From Streptomyces liliiviolaceus (GTDB lineage: Bacteria; Actinomycetota; Actinomycetes; Streptomycetales; Streptomycetaceae), in contig NZ_JAGPYQ010000001.1 of the NCBI RefSeq assembly GCF_018070025.1, positions 496,001-560,000 of the forward strand: a stretch of DNA of 64,000 nucleotides, read 5' to 3'. The translations under genes were made by a program, and so were the position numbers. Positions 10,782 to 20,265 of this stretch are shown here, piece by piece (position 1 is the first letter of the stretch; each line of letters starts with the position of its first letter). The notes beneath the pieces are model-generated. The model did no database searches. It was not told where the DNA came from and saw only the letters and a list, made by a program, of their open reading frames with translations.

Positions 10782-11546
10782 CTACAGGTAGTCCTCCAGC
10801 CGCGCCACGGCGAACCCCTGCTCCTGAATGCGGCGCAGCATCCGGACGGTCGCCCCCGTCAACGCCCCACCCCCCTCAGGGCAATGCAGAATGTCCCCCG
10901 CCCGCAACCGCTCGGACTCCCGCCACAGAACGACCGCCGAGATACCGCAGTCCCCCGCCGCCCGCAGCGTGTCGCCGTCGTACTTCCCGTACGGCGGCCG
11001 GAACAGCCGCGGCCGGATCCCGAACCGCCGCTTCAGCTTCTCCTGCTGCCCGCAGATCTCCGCCCGCTGCCCCTCGTACGGCAGCCCCGGCAGATACGGA
11101 TGATCGAGCGTATGGTTCTGCACGCTCGCACCGACCGCGCGCAGCCGGCCGAAGTGCGCGTACCCCGGCCCCACGACGCTGTCCGTGAGGAACACGCTCA
11201 CCGGCAGCCGCAGTTCCCGCACCATGTCGACGAACCGCGGATCCCGCTCCGCGCCGTCGTCGAAGGTCAGGAAGACGACCTTGTCGCGGGTCGGGACGCG
11301 GTCCACCACGGGCGGCAGGCCGGGCCCCGCGGCCCGTAAGGCGGGCCGCCGGACGGACGGGCCGGGCGCACGGGCGAGCGGGGCGCTCAGCCCCCAGCGG
11401 CGGTACGCGTCCACGGGCGGCCCGTGCGTGCGTACCTTCTGCGCGGCCTTCTTGCCCAGCCGCTCGATGGGGTCCACGGACTGGGCGCAGCCCGCGAGAC
11501 AGAGCACGCCGGCCAGAAGTGCGGCGGTGGCCCCCCGGCGCCTCAC
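10782..11546 (-). CDS. Polysaccharide deacetylase family lipoprotein, TTA-containing
   Basis: 254 aa from the GTG at 11546, which overlaps the upstream stop codon (GTGA). The N-terminus is a lipoprotein signal with lipobox LAGC (Cys about residue 19). The NodB-type deacetylase domain has the TFDDG metal/base motif near residue 93, an HTLDH metal motif and RPPYG. It would remove N-acetyl groups from a cell-envelope glycan outside the membrane. It is a tandem paralogue of the upstream gene, and both end in ARLEDYL. Leucine 70 is encoded by TTA (11337-11339), so translation should need the bldA tRNA and be restricted to development. Confidence 0.85.
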   Translation of the reverse strand: MRRRGATAALLAGVLCLAGCAQSVDPIERLGKKAAQKVRTHGPPVDAYRRWGLSAPLARAPGPSVRRPALRAAGPGLPPVVDRVPTRDKVVFLTFDDGAERDPRFVDMVRELRLPVSVFLTDSVVGPGYAHFGRLRAVGASVQNHTLDHPYLPGLPYEGQRAEICGQQEKLKRRFGIRPRLFRPPYGKYDGDTLRAAGDCGISAVVLWRESERLRAGDILHCPEGGGALTGATVRMLRRIQEQGFAVARLEDYL

Positions 11547-12511
11547 AGGTAGTCCTCCAGGCGCGCCACCGCGTACCCCTTGTCGGTGATCAGCTTCAGG
11601 AAGCGGCGGACCATGTCGGGCATCGTGCCCTCCCAGTCCTCCTTGCCGCGGAAATGGCTGAGAACGATGTCCCCGGGGCGCAGGTCGCGGTCCCACTCCC
11701 GGTACTCCCAGCGGTCGACGAAGACCTCCTCGTTCCAGAGGGGGGCCGCCTTGATGCCGCAGGCCTTGGCGGCCCGCAGGGTGTCCTCGTTGTAGTTGCC
11801 GAACGGCGGGCGGAAGAGCGTCGGCCGCTTTCCGTACCGCTTCTCGATCACGTCCTGCATCCCGCAGATCTCCCGCTTCTGCGCGGCGTACGACAGGCCC
11901 GGCATGAAGCGGTGGTGGAGGGTGTGGTTGTTCAGCGACACGCCTGCGGCCTGCATCTTCTTGAAGTACCCGTAGTCCTCCTTGACCAGGTAGTCACTGA
12001 GGAAGGCGGTGTACGGGATCTTCAGCTCGCTCATCATCCGCAGGAACGCCGGGTCCTTCTCGGCGCCGTCGTCGATGGTGAGGAAGACGACCTTGTCCTT
12101 GGTGGGGATCGTCGTGAAGACGGGCGGGAGTCCTTCGTGGTCGTCCACCTCGAAGCCGTCACGGGTGTCGATGTGCGGCTTCTTCGCCGGGGCGGGCGGT
12201 GCGGGCAGGGGGGCCTTGGGCAGGCCCCATCTCTTCACGGCTGCGGCGTGGGCGCGTTGCTCCTGGCGGAGTTTGGCGGCTGCCTGTTGGCCTGCGGCCG
12301 GCTTGATGTCCTTGGGTGCGGGGGCCGAGCAGGCGGTGGCCAGTGCGGTGGCTGCCAGCAGGGTCAGGGCCGTGCGAGCCGCTGCTCGGCGCGGACGGAC
12401 GGTCGGCTGCGGGCCGGTGGGGGCGGGCCGCGCAGTTCCCCGCGCCCCTTTCGGGGCACTCGTACGGACCCCGTTTGCGGCGTTGATGTGGGATTGTCTT
12501 ACAAGTCGCAT
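11543..12511 (-). CDS. Polysaccharide deacetylase family lipoprotein
   Basis: 322 aa from the ATG at 12511 (GGAG about 11 nt upstream). A long N-terminal segment precedes a lipobox-type signal (ATALATACS, Cys about residue 60). The deacetylase domain has TIDDG, HTLHH and RPPFG motifs. Residues about 18-33 are encoded by a copy of the GC-rich intergenic repeat (12405-12450), so the annotated N-terminus is unusual. No other start codon lies between the repeat and the signal peptide. It is translationally coupled to the downstream paralogue. Confidence 0.82.
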   Translation of the reverse strand: MRLVRQSHINAANGVRTSAPKGARGTARPAPTGPQPTVRPRRAAARTALTLLAATALATACSAPAPKDIKPAAGQQAAAKLRQEQRAHAAAVKRWGLPKAPLPAPPAPAKKPHIDTRDGFEVDDHEGLPPVFTTIPTKDKVVFLTIDDGAEKDPAFLRMMSELKIPYTAFLSDYLVKEDYGYFKKMQAAGVSLNNHTLHHRFMPGLSYAAQKREICGMQDVIEKRYGKRPTLFRPPFGNYNEDTLRAAKACGIKAAPLWNEEVFVDRWEYREWDRDLRPGDIVLSHFRGKEDWEGTMPDMVRRFLKLITDKGYAVARLEDYL

Positions 12512-12601
12512 GGGGCCGGATACTCCCAGGTCAAGCGGGCTTCGCCGGGTCGACACCGCCGTCGCGCGCGTGCCGTCCACCGACTGGCCCACAATGGGGC
12601 G

Positions 12602-13813
12602 GTGAACGACCTCGATCCGCCCGACTCCCCGCTCGCCTCCTTCGCCGCTCTGCGCACGTCCGAGGGGCGTGCCCTGCTGGACGAGGTGCGCGGTACCGAA
12701 CCGGCCCAGGAACTGGCCGTGGCGACGCGGCTGCGGCGTGGGCATCCCGTCGGGCTCGTGTCGGCCGCGCTCGGGCAGGCGCGGCTGCGGCAGCGGGCCG
12801 TCGCGAAGTTCGGGGCGGCGGACGCGGCTCAGATGTTCTTCACGCCGAACGGGGTCGAGCAGTCGACCCGGGCGAGCGTCGCCGCGTACCGTGCCGCGCG
12901 GTTCAGGGACCTCGGGGTGCGGTCCGTGGCCGACCTGTGCTGCGGCATCGGCGGTGACGCGATCGCGCTCGCCCGCGCCGGGATCCGGGTCCTCGCCGTC
13001 GACCGGGACCCGCTGACCGCGGCCGTGGCCCGCGCGAACGCCGAGGCGCTCGGGCTGGCGGAGCTGATCGAGGTGCGCGAGGCCGATGTCACCGAGGTCG
13101 ACACGGCCGGGTACGACGCCGTGTTCGTGGATCCGGGGCGCCGGGGCGGGCGCGGGCGGATCTTCGACCCCGAGGCGTACTCACCGCCGCTGTCGTGGGC
13201 CGTCCAGGCGGCCCTCAAGGCGCCTCTCGCCGCGCTGAAGATCGCCCCGGGCATTCCGCACGAGGCCGTCCCCGCCGAGGCCGGGGCGGAGTGGATCTCG
13301 GACGCCGGGGACGTGAAGGAGGCCGTGCTGTGGTTCGGCACCGGGCAGGCGGGCTCGGTCCGCGCGACCCTGCTGCCCGGCCCGCGCACCCTCGTCGGCC
13401 GCGGACTGCCCGATCCCGCGGTACGGCCCGTGGGACGTTTCCTGTACGAGCCCGACGGCGCCGTCATCCGCGCGCACCTGGTCGCCGAGGTGGCCGCGGA
13501 TCTGGACGGCGGAGGGCTGGTCGACGAGACCATCGCCTACGTCACCGCGGACTCCGTGACGGCCACCCCGTACGCGACCGCCTACGAGATCACCGACCGG
13601 CTCCCCTTCGGCGTCAAGAAGCTCAAGGCGCTGCTGCGGCAGCGCGAGGTGGGCATCCTGACCGTGAAGAAGCGCGGCTCTGCGGTCGAGCCGGAGGAGC
13701 TGCGGCGCAAGGTGAAGCCGCAGGGGCCGCACTCCGCGACCGTGTTCCTGACGCGGGTGCAGGGCGCCCCGGCCATGCTCCTGGGGCACCCCGTCACCGC
13801 ACCCGGCGACTAG
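12602..13813 (+). CDS. SAM-dependent methyltransferase with THUMP-like C-terminal domain
   Basis: 403 aa from the GTG at 12602. SAM-binding motif I, DLCCGIGGDAIALA, is at about residues 114-127; the acidic motif II, AVDRD, is near 137; and VDPGRR lies in the motif IV position (about 176). The C-terminal about 100 aa with PFGVKKLKALLR and LTVKKRG match the THUMP-like domain of this uncharacterised actinobacterial family. A role in RNA modification is plausible but unproven. It is convergent with the dipeptidase gene, 13 bp away. Confidence 0.85.
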   Translation: MNDLDPPDSPLASFAALRTSEGRALLDEVRGTEPAQELAVATRLRRGHPVGLVSAALGQARLRQRAVAKFGAADAAQMFFTPNGVEQSTRASVAAYRAARFRDLGVRSVADLCCGIGGDAIALARAGIRVLAVDRDPLTAAVARANAEALGLAELIEVREADVTEVDTAGYDAVFVDPGRRGGRGRIFDPEAYSPPLSWAVQAALKAPLAALKIAPGIPHEAVPAEAGAEWISDAGDVKEAVLWFGTGQAGSVRATLLPGPRTLVGRGLPDPAVRPVGRFLYEPDGAVIRAHLVAEVAADLDGGGLVDETIAYVTADSVTATPYATAYEITDRLPFGVKKLKALLRQREVGILTVKKRGSAVEPEELRRKVKPQGPHSATVFLTRVQGAPAMLLGHPVTAPGD

Positions 13814-13826
13814 GACCGGACGGGCC

Positions 13827-15032
13827 CTAGCCGTCCAGCTGCTCCAGCGTCGCGTTCGACGGGCCCCTGCGGGACTGCTCGTCGCGCGCCACGTCCTCGG
13901 CGGCGGACAGCACCCGTACCGAGTTCTGCCAGGTCAGCTTGGCGAGGTCCGGCTTCGACCAGCCGCGGTCCAGGAGCTCCGCGATCAGGTTCGGGTAGCC
14001 GGAGACGTCGCCGAGGCCATCGGGGGTGAACGCCGTGCCGTCGTAGTCGCCGCCGATGCCGAGGTGGTCGACGCCCGCCACCTCACGCATGTGGTCGAGG
14101 TGGTCGGCGACCGTCGGGACGGTCGCGACCGGGCGGGGGTGGGACTCCTCGAAGGCCTGGTGGACCTTCATCGCCTCGGCGGTCGAGTCGAGGTGGTGGA
14201 AGCCCTTCTCGCGCATGTTCTCGTCCGCGGCCTCCGTCCAGTCGACGGCGGCCTGGAGGACGAACTTCGGCACGAACGTCACCATCGCCACACCGCCGTT
14301 GGCGGGCAGCCGCTCCAGCACGTCGTCCGGGATGTTGCGCGGATGGTCGCAGATCGCGCGCGAGGACGAGTGGGAGAAGATCACCGGCGCGGTGGAGGTG
14401 TCCAGCGCGTCCCGCATGGTCGTGGCGGCCACATGGGAGAGGTCCACCAGCATGCCCAGGCGGTTCATCTCGCGGACGACCTCGTGGCCGAACGGCGACA
14501 GGCCGCCGACGACCGGCTCGTCGGTCGCCGAGTCCGCCCACGCGATGTTGTCGTTGTGGGTGAGGGTCATGTAGCGGACCCCCAGCTCGAACAGGCCGCG
14601 CAGCGTGGCGAGGGAGTTGTCGATCGAGTGGCCGCCCTCGGCGCCCATCAGCGAGGCGATCCGGCCCTCGGCGCGCGCCGCCTCCATGTCGGCGGCGGTC
14701 AGGGCGGCGCGCAGATCGGCGGGGTAGCGCTCGATCAGCTGCCGTACGCAGTCGATCTGTTCGAGGGTCGCCGTGACCGCGCCGGGCAGGTCCGAGCGCA
14801 CGTAGACCGACCAGTACTGCGCGCCGACGCCGCCCGCGCGCAGCCGCGCCAGGTCGGTGTGCAGGTGCGCGCTCTGGTCGGCGGCGATGTCGCGGGCGCC
14901 GATGTCGTAGCGGACCTGCTCGCGCAGCGCCCAGGGAAGGTCGTTGTGGCCGTCGACCACGGGGAAGTCGGCGAGGAACGCGCGGGCGTCCTCCAGAGAA
15001 GGCAGAGAAGGCATGGTGGTCACGTCCGTCAC
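13827..15032 (-). CDS. Membrane-dipeptidase family (M19) dipeptidase
   Basis: 401 aa zinc-dependent dipeptidase. The metal ligands are visible in VDGHNDLPW (residues 26-34), the bridging glutamate in MGAEGGHS, the SHS segment near 220 and GGDYDG near 325. The GTG start overlaps the purE stop (GTGA), making it the third gene of the purK-purE operon. There is no signal peptide, so it is probably cytoplasmic. The physiological link to purine synthesis is unclear, but the arrangement recurs in Streptomyces. Confidence 0.9.
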   Translation of the reverse strand: MTDVTTMPSLPSLEDARAFLADFPVVDGHNDLPWALREQVRYDIGARDIAADQSAHLHTDLARLRAGGVGAQYWSVYVRSDLPGAVTATLEQIDCVRQLIERYPADLRAALTAADMEAARAEGRIASLMGAEGGHSIDNSLATLRGLFELGVRYMTLTHNDNIAWADSATDEPVVGGLSPFGHEVVREMNRLGMLVDLSHVAATTMRDALDTSTAPVIFSHSSSRAICDHPRNIPDDVLERLPANGGVAMVTFVPKFVLQAAVDWTEAADENMREKGFHHLDSTAEAMKVHQAFEESHPRPVATVPTVADHLDHMREVAGVDHLGIGGDYDGTAFTPDGLGDVSGYPNLIAELLDRGWSKPDLAKLTWQNSVRVLSAAEDVARDEQSRRGPSNATLEQLDG

Positions 15033-15562
15033 TTTCCGAAGCCGAAGCCGCTGCCCGAGCCCGCGCCGCTGTCGACCTTGGAGCGCAGCCGCTTGCCCTT
15101 CTCTGTGGCCTGGTCGTTCAGCTCCTGCTGGAAGTCGCGCATCCTGGCGAGGAGTTCCTCGTCGTGCGTGGCCAGGATGCGGGCGGCGAGCAGGCCCGCG
15201 TTGCGCGCGCCGCCCACCGAGACCGTGGCGACCGGGACACCGGCGGGCATCTGGACGATCGACAGCAGCGAGTCCATGCCGTCGAGGTACTTCAGCGGGA
15301 CCGGTACGCCGATCACGGGCAGCGGGCTGACCGAGGCGAGCATGCCGGGCAGATGGGCCGCGCCGCCCGCGCCGGCGATGATCGCTTTCAGGCCGCGGCC
15401 GGCCGCCTCCTCGCCGTACGCGATCATCTCGCGCGGCATCCGGTGGGCGGAGACCACGTCGACCTCGTACGCGATCTCGAACTCGTCGAGGGCCTTCGCG
15501 GCGGCCTCCATGACGGGCCAGTCGGAGTCCGACCCCATGACAATGCCTACGACAGGGCTCAT
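15029..15562 (-). CDS. purE: N5-carboxyaminoimidazole ribonucleotide mutase
   Basis: 177 aa. Converts N5-CAIR to CAIR in purine synthesis. Signature GSDSDWPVM is at residues 10-18, followed by SAHRMP (about 45) and [12 protein letters not shown] (about 73-84). The C-terminal tail is rich in Ser and Gly ([10 protein letters not shown]) and is probably disordered. The ATG overlaps the purK stop (ATGA). Confidence 0.96.
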   Translation of the reverse strand: MSPVVGIVMGSDSDWPVMEAAAKALDEFEIAYEVDVVSAHRMPREMIAYGEEAAGRGLKAIIAGAGGAAHLPGMLASVSPLPVIGVPVPLKYLDGMDSLLSIVQMPAGVPVATVSVGGARNAGLLAARILATHDEELLARMRDFQQELNDQATEKGKRLRSKVDSGAGSGSGFGFGK

Positions 15563-16719
15563 TCGGTGATCGTTCCTCTGAGGTAGCCGGCTGCGTGACG
15601 GGCGCGCTCCAGCACGTCGTCGAGGTCGTCGCCGTAGGTGTTGACGTGGCCCACCTTGCGGCCGGGCTTCACGTCCTTTCCGTACATGTGGATCTTGAGC
15701 TGGGGGTCGCGCGCCATGCAGTGCAGGTACGCGGAGTACATGTCGGGGTAGTCGCCCCCCAGGACGTTCACCATGACCGTCCACTTCGCGCGCGGGCGCG
15801 GGTCGCCAAGGGGCAGGTCCAGGACCGCGCGGACGTGGTTGGCGAACTGGGAGGTGATCGCGCCGTCCTGGGTCCAGTGGCCGGAGTTGTGCGGGCGCAT
15901 GGCCAGTTCGTTGACGAGGATGCGGCCGTCACGGGTCTCGAACAGCTCGACGGCGAGGTGGCCGACGACGCCGAGGTCCTTCGCGATGCGCAGGGCCAGT
16001 TCCTCGGCCTTCAGCGCCAGCTCCTCGGAGATGCCGGGCGCGGGCGCGATCACCGTGTCGCAGACCCCGTCGACCTGCTGGGACTCGACCACCGGGTACG
16101 CCACGGCCTGGCCGTGCGGCGACCGTACGACGTTGGCGGCCAGCTCGCGGGCGAAGTCGACCTTCTCCTCGGCGAGGACCGGGACGCCGGCCCGGAAGGG
16201 GTCCTCGGCGTCGGCCGCGGACCGCACGACCCACACGCCCTTGCCGTCGTAGCCGCCGCGGACGGTCTTGAGGACGACGGGGAAGCCGTCCCCCTCGGCC
16301 CCCTCCGGGAGCCCTTCCGCCGCGAACGCGGCCACGTCGGCCGGATCGCTCACGATCCGGTGCCGTGGGCACGGCACCCCGATCTCGACGAGCTTCGCGC
16401 GCATCACGCCCTTGTCCTGGGCGTGCACGAGCGCGTCGGGGCCGGGGCGCACGGGGATGCCGTCCGCCTCCAGTGCCCGCAGATGCTCGGTGGGTACGTG
16501 TTCGTGATCGAAAGTGATCACGTCGCAGCCCCGCGCGAAGGCCCGCAGCGTGCCGAGGTCGCGATAGTCGCCGACGACGACTTCGCTGACCACCTGCGCC
16601 GCAGAGTCCTGGGGGGTGTCACTGAGGAGCTTGAACCTGATGCCGAGCGGGATGCCAGCCTCGTGCGTCATACGAGCGAGCTGACCGCCGCCGACCATGC
16701 CGACTACCGGGAACGTCAC
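15559..16719 (-). CDS. purK: N5-carboxyaminoimidazole ribonucleotide synthase
   Basis: 386 aa ATP-grasp enzyme that converts AIR, ATP and bicarbonate to N5-CAIR. The N-terminal [11 protein letters not shown] is at residues 7-17, the DHEHVP motif near 80, ATP-grasp lysines and glycine loop around [13 protein letters not shown] (about 150) and the metal-binding [11 protein letters not shown] near 277. I chose GTG 16719 because it directly precedes the conserved strand and has GGGGG upstream; the frame stays open further upstream. Confidence 0.95.
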   Translation of the reverse strand: MTFPVVGMVGGGQLARMTHEAGIPLGIRFKLLSDTPQDSAAQVVSEVVVGDYRDLGTLRAFARGCDVITFDHEHVPTEHLRALEADGIPVRPGPDALVHAQDKGVMRAKLVEIGVPCPRHRIVSDPADVAAFAAEGLPEGAEGDGFPVVLKTVRGGYDGKGVWVVRSAADAEDPFRAGVPVLAEEKVDFARELAANVVRSPHGQAVAYPVVESQQVDGVCDTVIAPAPGISEELALKAEELALRIAKDLGVVGHLAVELFETRDGRILVNELAMRPHNSGHWTQDGAITSQFANHVRAVLDLPLGDPRPRAKWTVMVNVLGGDYPDMYSAYLHCMARDPQLKIHMYGKDVKPGRKVGHVNTYGDDLDDVLERARHAAGYLRGTITE

Positions 16720-16912
16720 ACCCCCAGGGTATCGGCCGTTTCGAGCCACCCCTGTCGGGAGCACGATCATCGGACATTGTGCGGGTTCATCACATCCCGG
16801 CCACATCTTCGAGTCCGGGCCGGGCACCCGAGGGAACCGCTGGTTAGCATGGCGGAGTCGACGAAGGTTGACGAAAATGACGTATCCGACGAGACGGGGG
16901 CTGGGCGACACC

Positions 16913-17482
16913 ATGGGCACAGCTGGTAAACGCGGGGCTCATGCCAGGCAGACCAGCGCTGTTCGCCTTCGGATCGAGCGCCTGACCAGGGAGATCGCCA
17001 AGTTCGGCGCGGTCGGCGGAGCCGGTCTCCTCGTCAATCTGATCGTATTCAACCTGGTGCGTCACACGACCGACCTGCAGGTCGTGCGGGCCAGTGTGAT
17101 CGCCACGGTCGTCGCCATCGTCTCGAACTACATCGGTTTCCGCTACTTCACGTATCGCGATCGCGACAAAAGTGGCCGTACCAAGGAACTGACGCTGTTC
17201 GTACTGTTCAGCGCGGTCGGGCTCGTCATCGAGAACGGGTTCCTCTTCGCCGCGACGTACGGCCTGGGCTTCGACAGCCCGCTGGCGAGCAACGTCTTCA
17301 AGTTCGTCGGCATCGGCATCGCGACCCTCTTCCGCTTCTGGTCCTACCGCACGTGGGTCTTCCGCGTCGCCCCGTCCCACGACCCGGTGACCGACGCGGA
17401 ATCGTTCCTGGAGAACCCGACCCCGTATCTGGAAGAAGACCGCCCGCCCCAGCCCGTCCGCCAGGTCCAACGGGTCCGCTGA
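16913..17482 (+). CDS. GtrA family membrane protein
   Basis: 189 aa with four predicted membrane segments (about residues 30-50, 58-78, 93-113 and 122-140) and the GtrA signature FGAVGGAGLLVNL followed by NYIGFRYFTYR. GtrA proteins are thought to assist flipping of lipid-linked sugars for cell-surface polysaccharides. The C-terminal about 40 aa is acidic and proline-rich. A start at 16877 is also possible. It is divergent from purK. Confidence 0.85.
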   Translation: MGTAGKRGAHARQTSAVRLRIERLTREIAKFGAVGGAGLLVNLIVFNLVRHTTDLQVVRASVIATVVAIVSNYIGFRYFTYRDRDKSGRTKELTLFVLFSAVGLVIENGFLFAATYGLGFDSPLASNVFKFVGIGIATLFRFWSYRTWVFRVAPSHDPVTDAESFLENPTPYLEEDRPPQPVRQVQRVR

Positions 17483-17488
17483 GCCCTT

Positions 17489-17570
17489 CAAGGGGCGCGG
17501 GGAACGGCGCAATCTTTTGTCTTTGGCCTTTAGGGGCGCGGGGAACGGCGCGACCAGCCCAGACGGCGCC
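17489..17570. repeat. Two copies of the GC-rich intergenic repeat
   Basis: Cores GGGGCGCGGGGAACGGCGC occur at about 17491-17509 and 17533-17551, just after the GtrA stop. The first continues with AATCTTTT, as in the palindrome at 21786-21847. Confidence 0.75.
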
Positions 17571-17626
17571 GCAGACACCCACAACGCACAACGCCCCCAG
17601 CGGAGCGCCTGGCGGAGCGCTACGCG

Positions 17627-18895
17627 CTACCGCACAGTGGGCTGGTCCCCGTCCCGCCTCTTCAGCGGCGTACGGGACAAGAACAACCCGAACACCGGCG
17701 GCTGAGCCTGAAGCATCTCCAGCCGCCCCCCGTCCGCCTCCGCGAGGTCACGCGCGACGGCGAGCCCGATCCCCGTGGAGTTGCGCCCACTGATCGCCCG
17801 CTCGAAGATCCGCGCCCCCAGGTCGGCCGGCACCCCCGCCCCCTCGTCGGTGACCTCGATCACGGCCTGGTTGCCGGTGACCCGCGTCCGCAGCGCGACC
17901 GTACCGCCGCCGTGCATCAGCGAGTTCTCGATCAGCGCGGCCAGCACCTGGGCCACGGCCCCCGGCGTCCCGACGGCCTGCAGATGGTGCTTGCCCGAGC
18001 TGACGATCGCGCGGCCCGCGTTGCGGTAGGCGGGGCGCCACTCGGCGAGCTGCTGCTTGATGACCTCGTCGAGGTCGAACGTGACGGCGGAGCCCGTACG
18101 CGGGTCGCGCGCGTTGGTCAGCAGCCGCTCCACCACGTCGGTGAGCCGCTCGACCTGCGCCAGCGCGATGGTCGCCTCCTCCTTGACCGTGCTCGGGTCG
18201 TCGGTGAGGGTGATCTCCTCCAGCCGCATGGACAGCGCGGTCAGCGGCGTACGCAGCTGGTGCGAGGCGTCGGCCGCGAGGCGCCGCTCGGCCGTCAGCA
18301 TGCGGGCGATGCGCTCGGCCGAGCCGTCCAGCACATCGGCGACCCGGTCCAGCTCCGGCACCCCGTACCGCTTGTGGCGCGGGCGCGGGTCCCCCGAGCC
18401 GAGCCGTTCCGCGGTCTCCGCGAGGTCGGTCAGCGGGGAGGTGAGCCGGTTGGCCTGGCGCACCGCGAGGAGGACGGCGGCGATCACCGCGAGCAGGGCC
18501 ACCGCGGCGATGATCAGCAGCGTGCGGCCGACCTCACGGGTGACCGCCGAGCGCGCCTCCTCGACCGTGACGGTCTCGCCCTCCTCGCCCGCGCGGGTGG
18601 AGGTGATGACGTCACCGGTGGGCGGTGTGCCGATGTGGATGCTGTCGCGGCCCGGGATCTCGATGCGCGCGTACCGGTCGCCCGTCACCTGGTCCTTGAG
18701 GACCCGGGCGTTGACCTGCTCGTCGCCGAGGATGCGGCTGTCGACGATGCTGACCAGCCGTACCGCCTCGGAGTCCACCCGTTCCTGGGCGCTGTTGCTG
18801 ATCGTGCGGGTCTCGACGATGACGAGCGAGACCCCGAACACGGCGATCACCACCAGCACGACGGCCAGCGTGGAATTGATGAGACGGCGACGCAC
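17627..18895 (-). CDS. Two-component sensor histidine kinase
   Basis: 422 aa. Two membrane segments (about residues 5-27 and 125-147) flank an extracellular sensor of about 95 aa. A HAMP linker, the DASHQLRTPLTAL phosphoacceptor helix (about 213-225) and an HATPase domain with ENSLMHGG, DEGAGVP and STGIGLAVA follow. The GTG start is preceded by GGAGGG. It is downstream of the response regulator gene. The signal is unknown. Confidence 0.92.
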   Translation of the reverse strand: MRRRLINSTLAVVLVVIAVFGVSLVIVETRTISNSAQERVDSEAVRLVSIVDSRILGDEQVNARVLKDQVTGDRYARIEIPGRDSIHIGTPPTGDVITSTRAGEEGETVTVEEARSAVTREVGRTLLIIAAVALLAVIAAVLLAVRQANRLTSPLTDLAETAERLGSGDPRPRHKRYGVPELDRVADVLDGSAERIARMLTAERRLAADASHQLRTPLTALSMRLEEITLTDDPSTVKEEATIALAQVERLTDVVERLLTNARDPRTGSAVTFDLDEVIKQQLAEWRPAYRNAGRAIVSSGKHHLQAVGTPGAVAQVLAALIENSLMHGGGTVALRTRVTGNQAVIEVTDEGAGVPADLGARIFERAISGRNSTGIGLAVARDLAEADGGRLEMLQAQPPVFGLFLSRTPLKRRDGDQPTVR

Positions 18896-18939
18896 AGGTC
18901 CCTCCGGGCAACTGATGATCCGGGCTGGACCCGCGCCCC

Positions 18940-18990
18940 GTCAGGGGCGCGGGGAACTGCGCGACCAGCCACGCACGGCCCGCTGCCGCG
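18940..18990. repeat. GC-rich intergenic repeat between response regulator and kinase genes
   Basis: The core GGGGCGCGGGGAACTGCGCG is followed by ACCAGCCAC. It sits in the 143-bp gap of the two-component operon. Confidence 0.75.
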
Positions 18991-19038
18991 CACCCACCGA
19001 CGACACGACGGCGAGGGGGCGCGGCCGACAGCAACGGG

Positions 19039-19716
19039 CTAGCTCTTCTCGAAGCGGAAGCCCACTCCTCGTACCGTCGCGATGTACCGCGGATTGGCCG
19101 CGTCGTCACCCAGCTTCTTCCGCAGCCAGGAGATGTGCATGTCGAGCGTCTTGGTGGACGACCACCACGTGGTGTCCCAGACCTCGCGCATCAGCTGGTC
19201 GCGCGTGACGACCCGGCCGGCGTCCCTGACGAGCACCCGGAGCAGGTCGAACTCCTTCGCCGTCAGCTGCAGCTCCTCGTCGCCCATCCACGCCCGGTGC
19301 GACTCGACGTCGATCCGCACCCCGTGCGTGGCGGGCGGCTGCTGGGGCTCGGCCGCGCCGCGCCGCAGCAGGGCCCGTACGCGGGCCAGCAGTTCGGCGA
19401 GACGGAAGGGCTTGGTCACGTAGTCGTCGGCGCCCGCGTCCAGGCCAACGACGGTGTCCACCTCGTCGGCGCGCGCGGTCAGGATGAGGACCGGCACGGT
19501 CATCCCCTCGGCGCGCAGCCGCCGGGCGACCTCCAGTCCGTCCATACCGGGCAGCCCGAGGTCGAGCACGACCAGATCGATACCGCCCTGGATGCCCGCG
19601 TCGAGCGCGGTGGGTCCGTCCTCGCGTACCTCAACCTCGTACCCCTCTCGGCGCAGGGCGCGAGCCAGGGGTTCCGAGATGGACGCGTCGTCCTCGGCGA
19701 GCAGTACTCGGGTCAT
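19039..19716 (-). CDS. OmpR/PhoB-family response regulator
   Basis: 225 aa from ATG 19716. The receiver domain has the acidic pair in AEDD, the phospho-aspartate in VVLDLGLPGMDG (about residue 51) and lysine in VTKPFR (about 101). The C-terminal winged helix (about 128-223) ends in GVGFRFEK. Cognate partner of the downstream kinase by position. Confidence 0.93.
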   Translation of the reverse strand: MTRVLLAEDDASISEPLARALRREGYEVEVREDGPTALDAGIQGGIDLVVLDLGLPGMDGLEVARRLRAEGMTVPVLILTARADEVDTVVGLDAGADDYVTKPFRLAELLARVRALLRRGAAEPQQPPATHGVRIDVESHRAWMGDEELQLTAKEFDLLRVLVRDAGRVVTRDQLMREVWDTTWWSSTKTLDMHISWLRKKLGDDAANPRYIATVRGVGFRFEKS

Positions 19717-20265
19717 GAACTGATGGTAGTCCGCAACGGAGCGGCGCAGTGAGGGTGATCGACATCTGTGTCGGTCAGGACCCCCACGGACCGTGCGACC
19801 CTGGGGTTCAGGATGTAAACCTGTGAACGGCCTTCGATTCGGTCGCATGGTTCCATCCGAACCTGTGATCCATCTCTCAAGTCATGCCATATGCGGCATT
19901 GCTGGGACGTGGGGCCTTATGGTGACCAGACGCCTGTAGCAGCACACAGGGACCTTCGGCGGAAGCTTCACGCTGAAGGTCTCTTTTGTGTGCGGGCTGG
20001 TGTCTACCAGCCTTGAAAGGAATGACCTGTGGCCGGGCCCGGCGCGTGAGAACGCGCGACGGGCGTGGATCCCGGTGGTCGTCGTCCACCGCCGCGACCT
20101 CGTCGACCGAGGACGTGGCGGACTCCCCGTGGGCGTGGGGCGGGACGGCGGACCCGCCGGTGCCGGCCGCCTCCCCCACCGGGCGCGCAACCCCATTCCG
20201 CCCAAGCGGCCTCCGCTCCGGCGAAGTCCGCCCCGGCGGCGCGTCCCGACCAGCAAGGATCGACC
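19717..20265 (+). promoter_or_regulatory. Long structured leader upstream of the POT transporter
   Basis: 549 bp without a convincing gene. Two consecutive hairpins are visible. The first pairs GCACACA (19942-19948) with TGTGTGC (19987-19993) and, inside it, GACCTTC with GAAGGTC (19951-19957 and 19975-19981). The second is a perfect stem GGCTGGT-GTCT-ACCAGCC (19995-20012). A further inverted repeat, ATGCC-N6-GGCAT, is at 19884-19899. This resembles a cis-regulatory RNA, but I recognise no known riboswitch class. Confidence 0.45.

Noticed and set aside
20065..20265. N-terminal extension of the POT transporter
   Set aside because: Encodes only Arg/Pro-rich sequence; AAGGA and the conserved family start support 20266.
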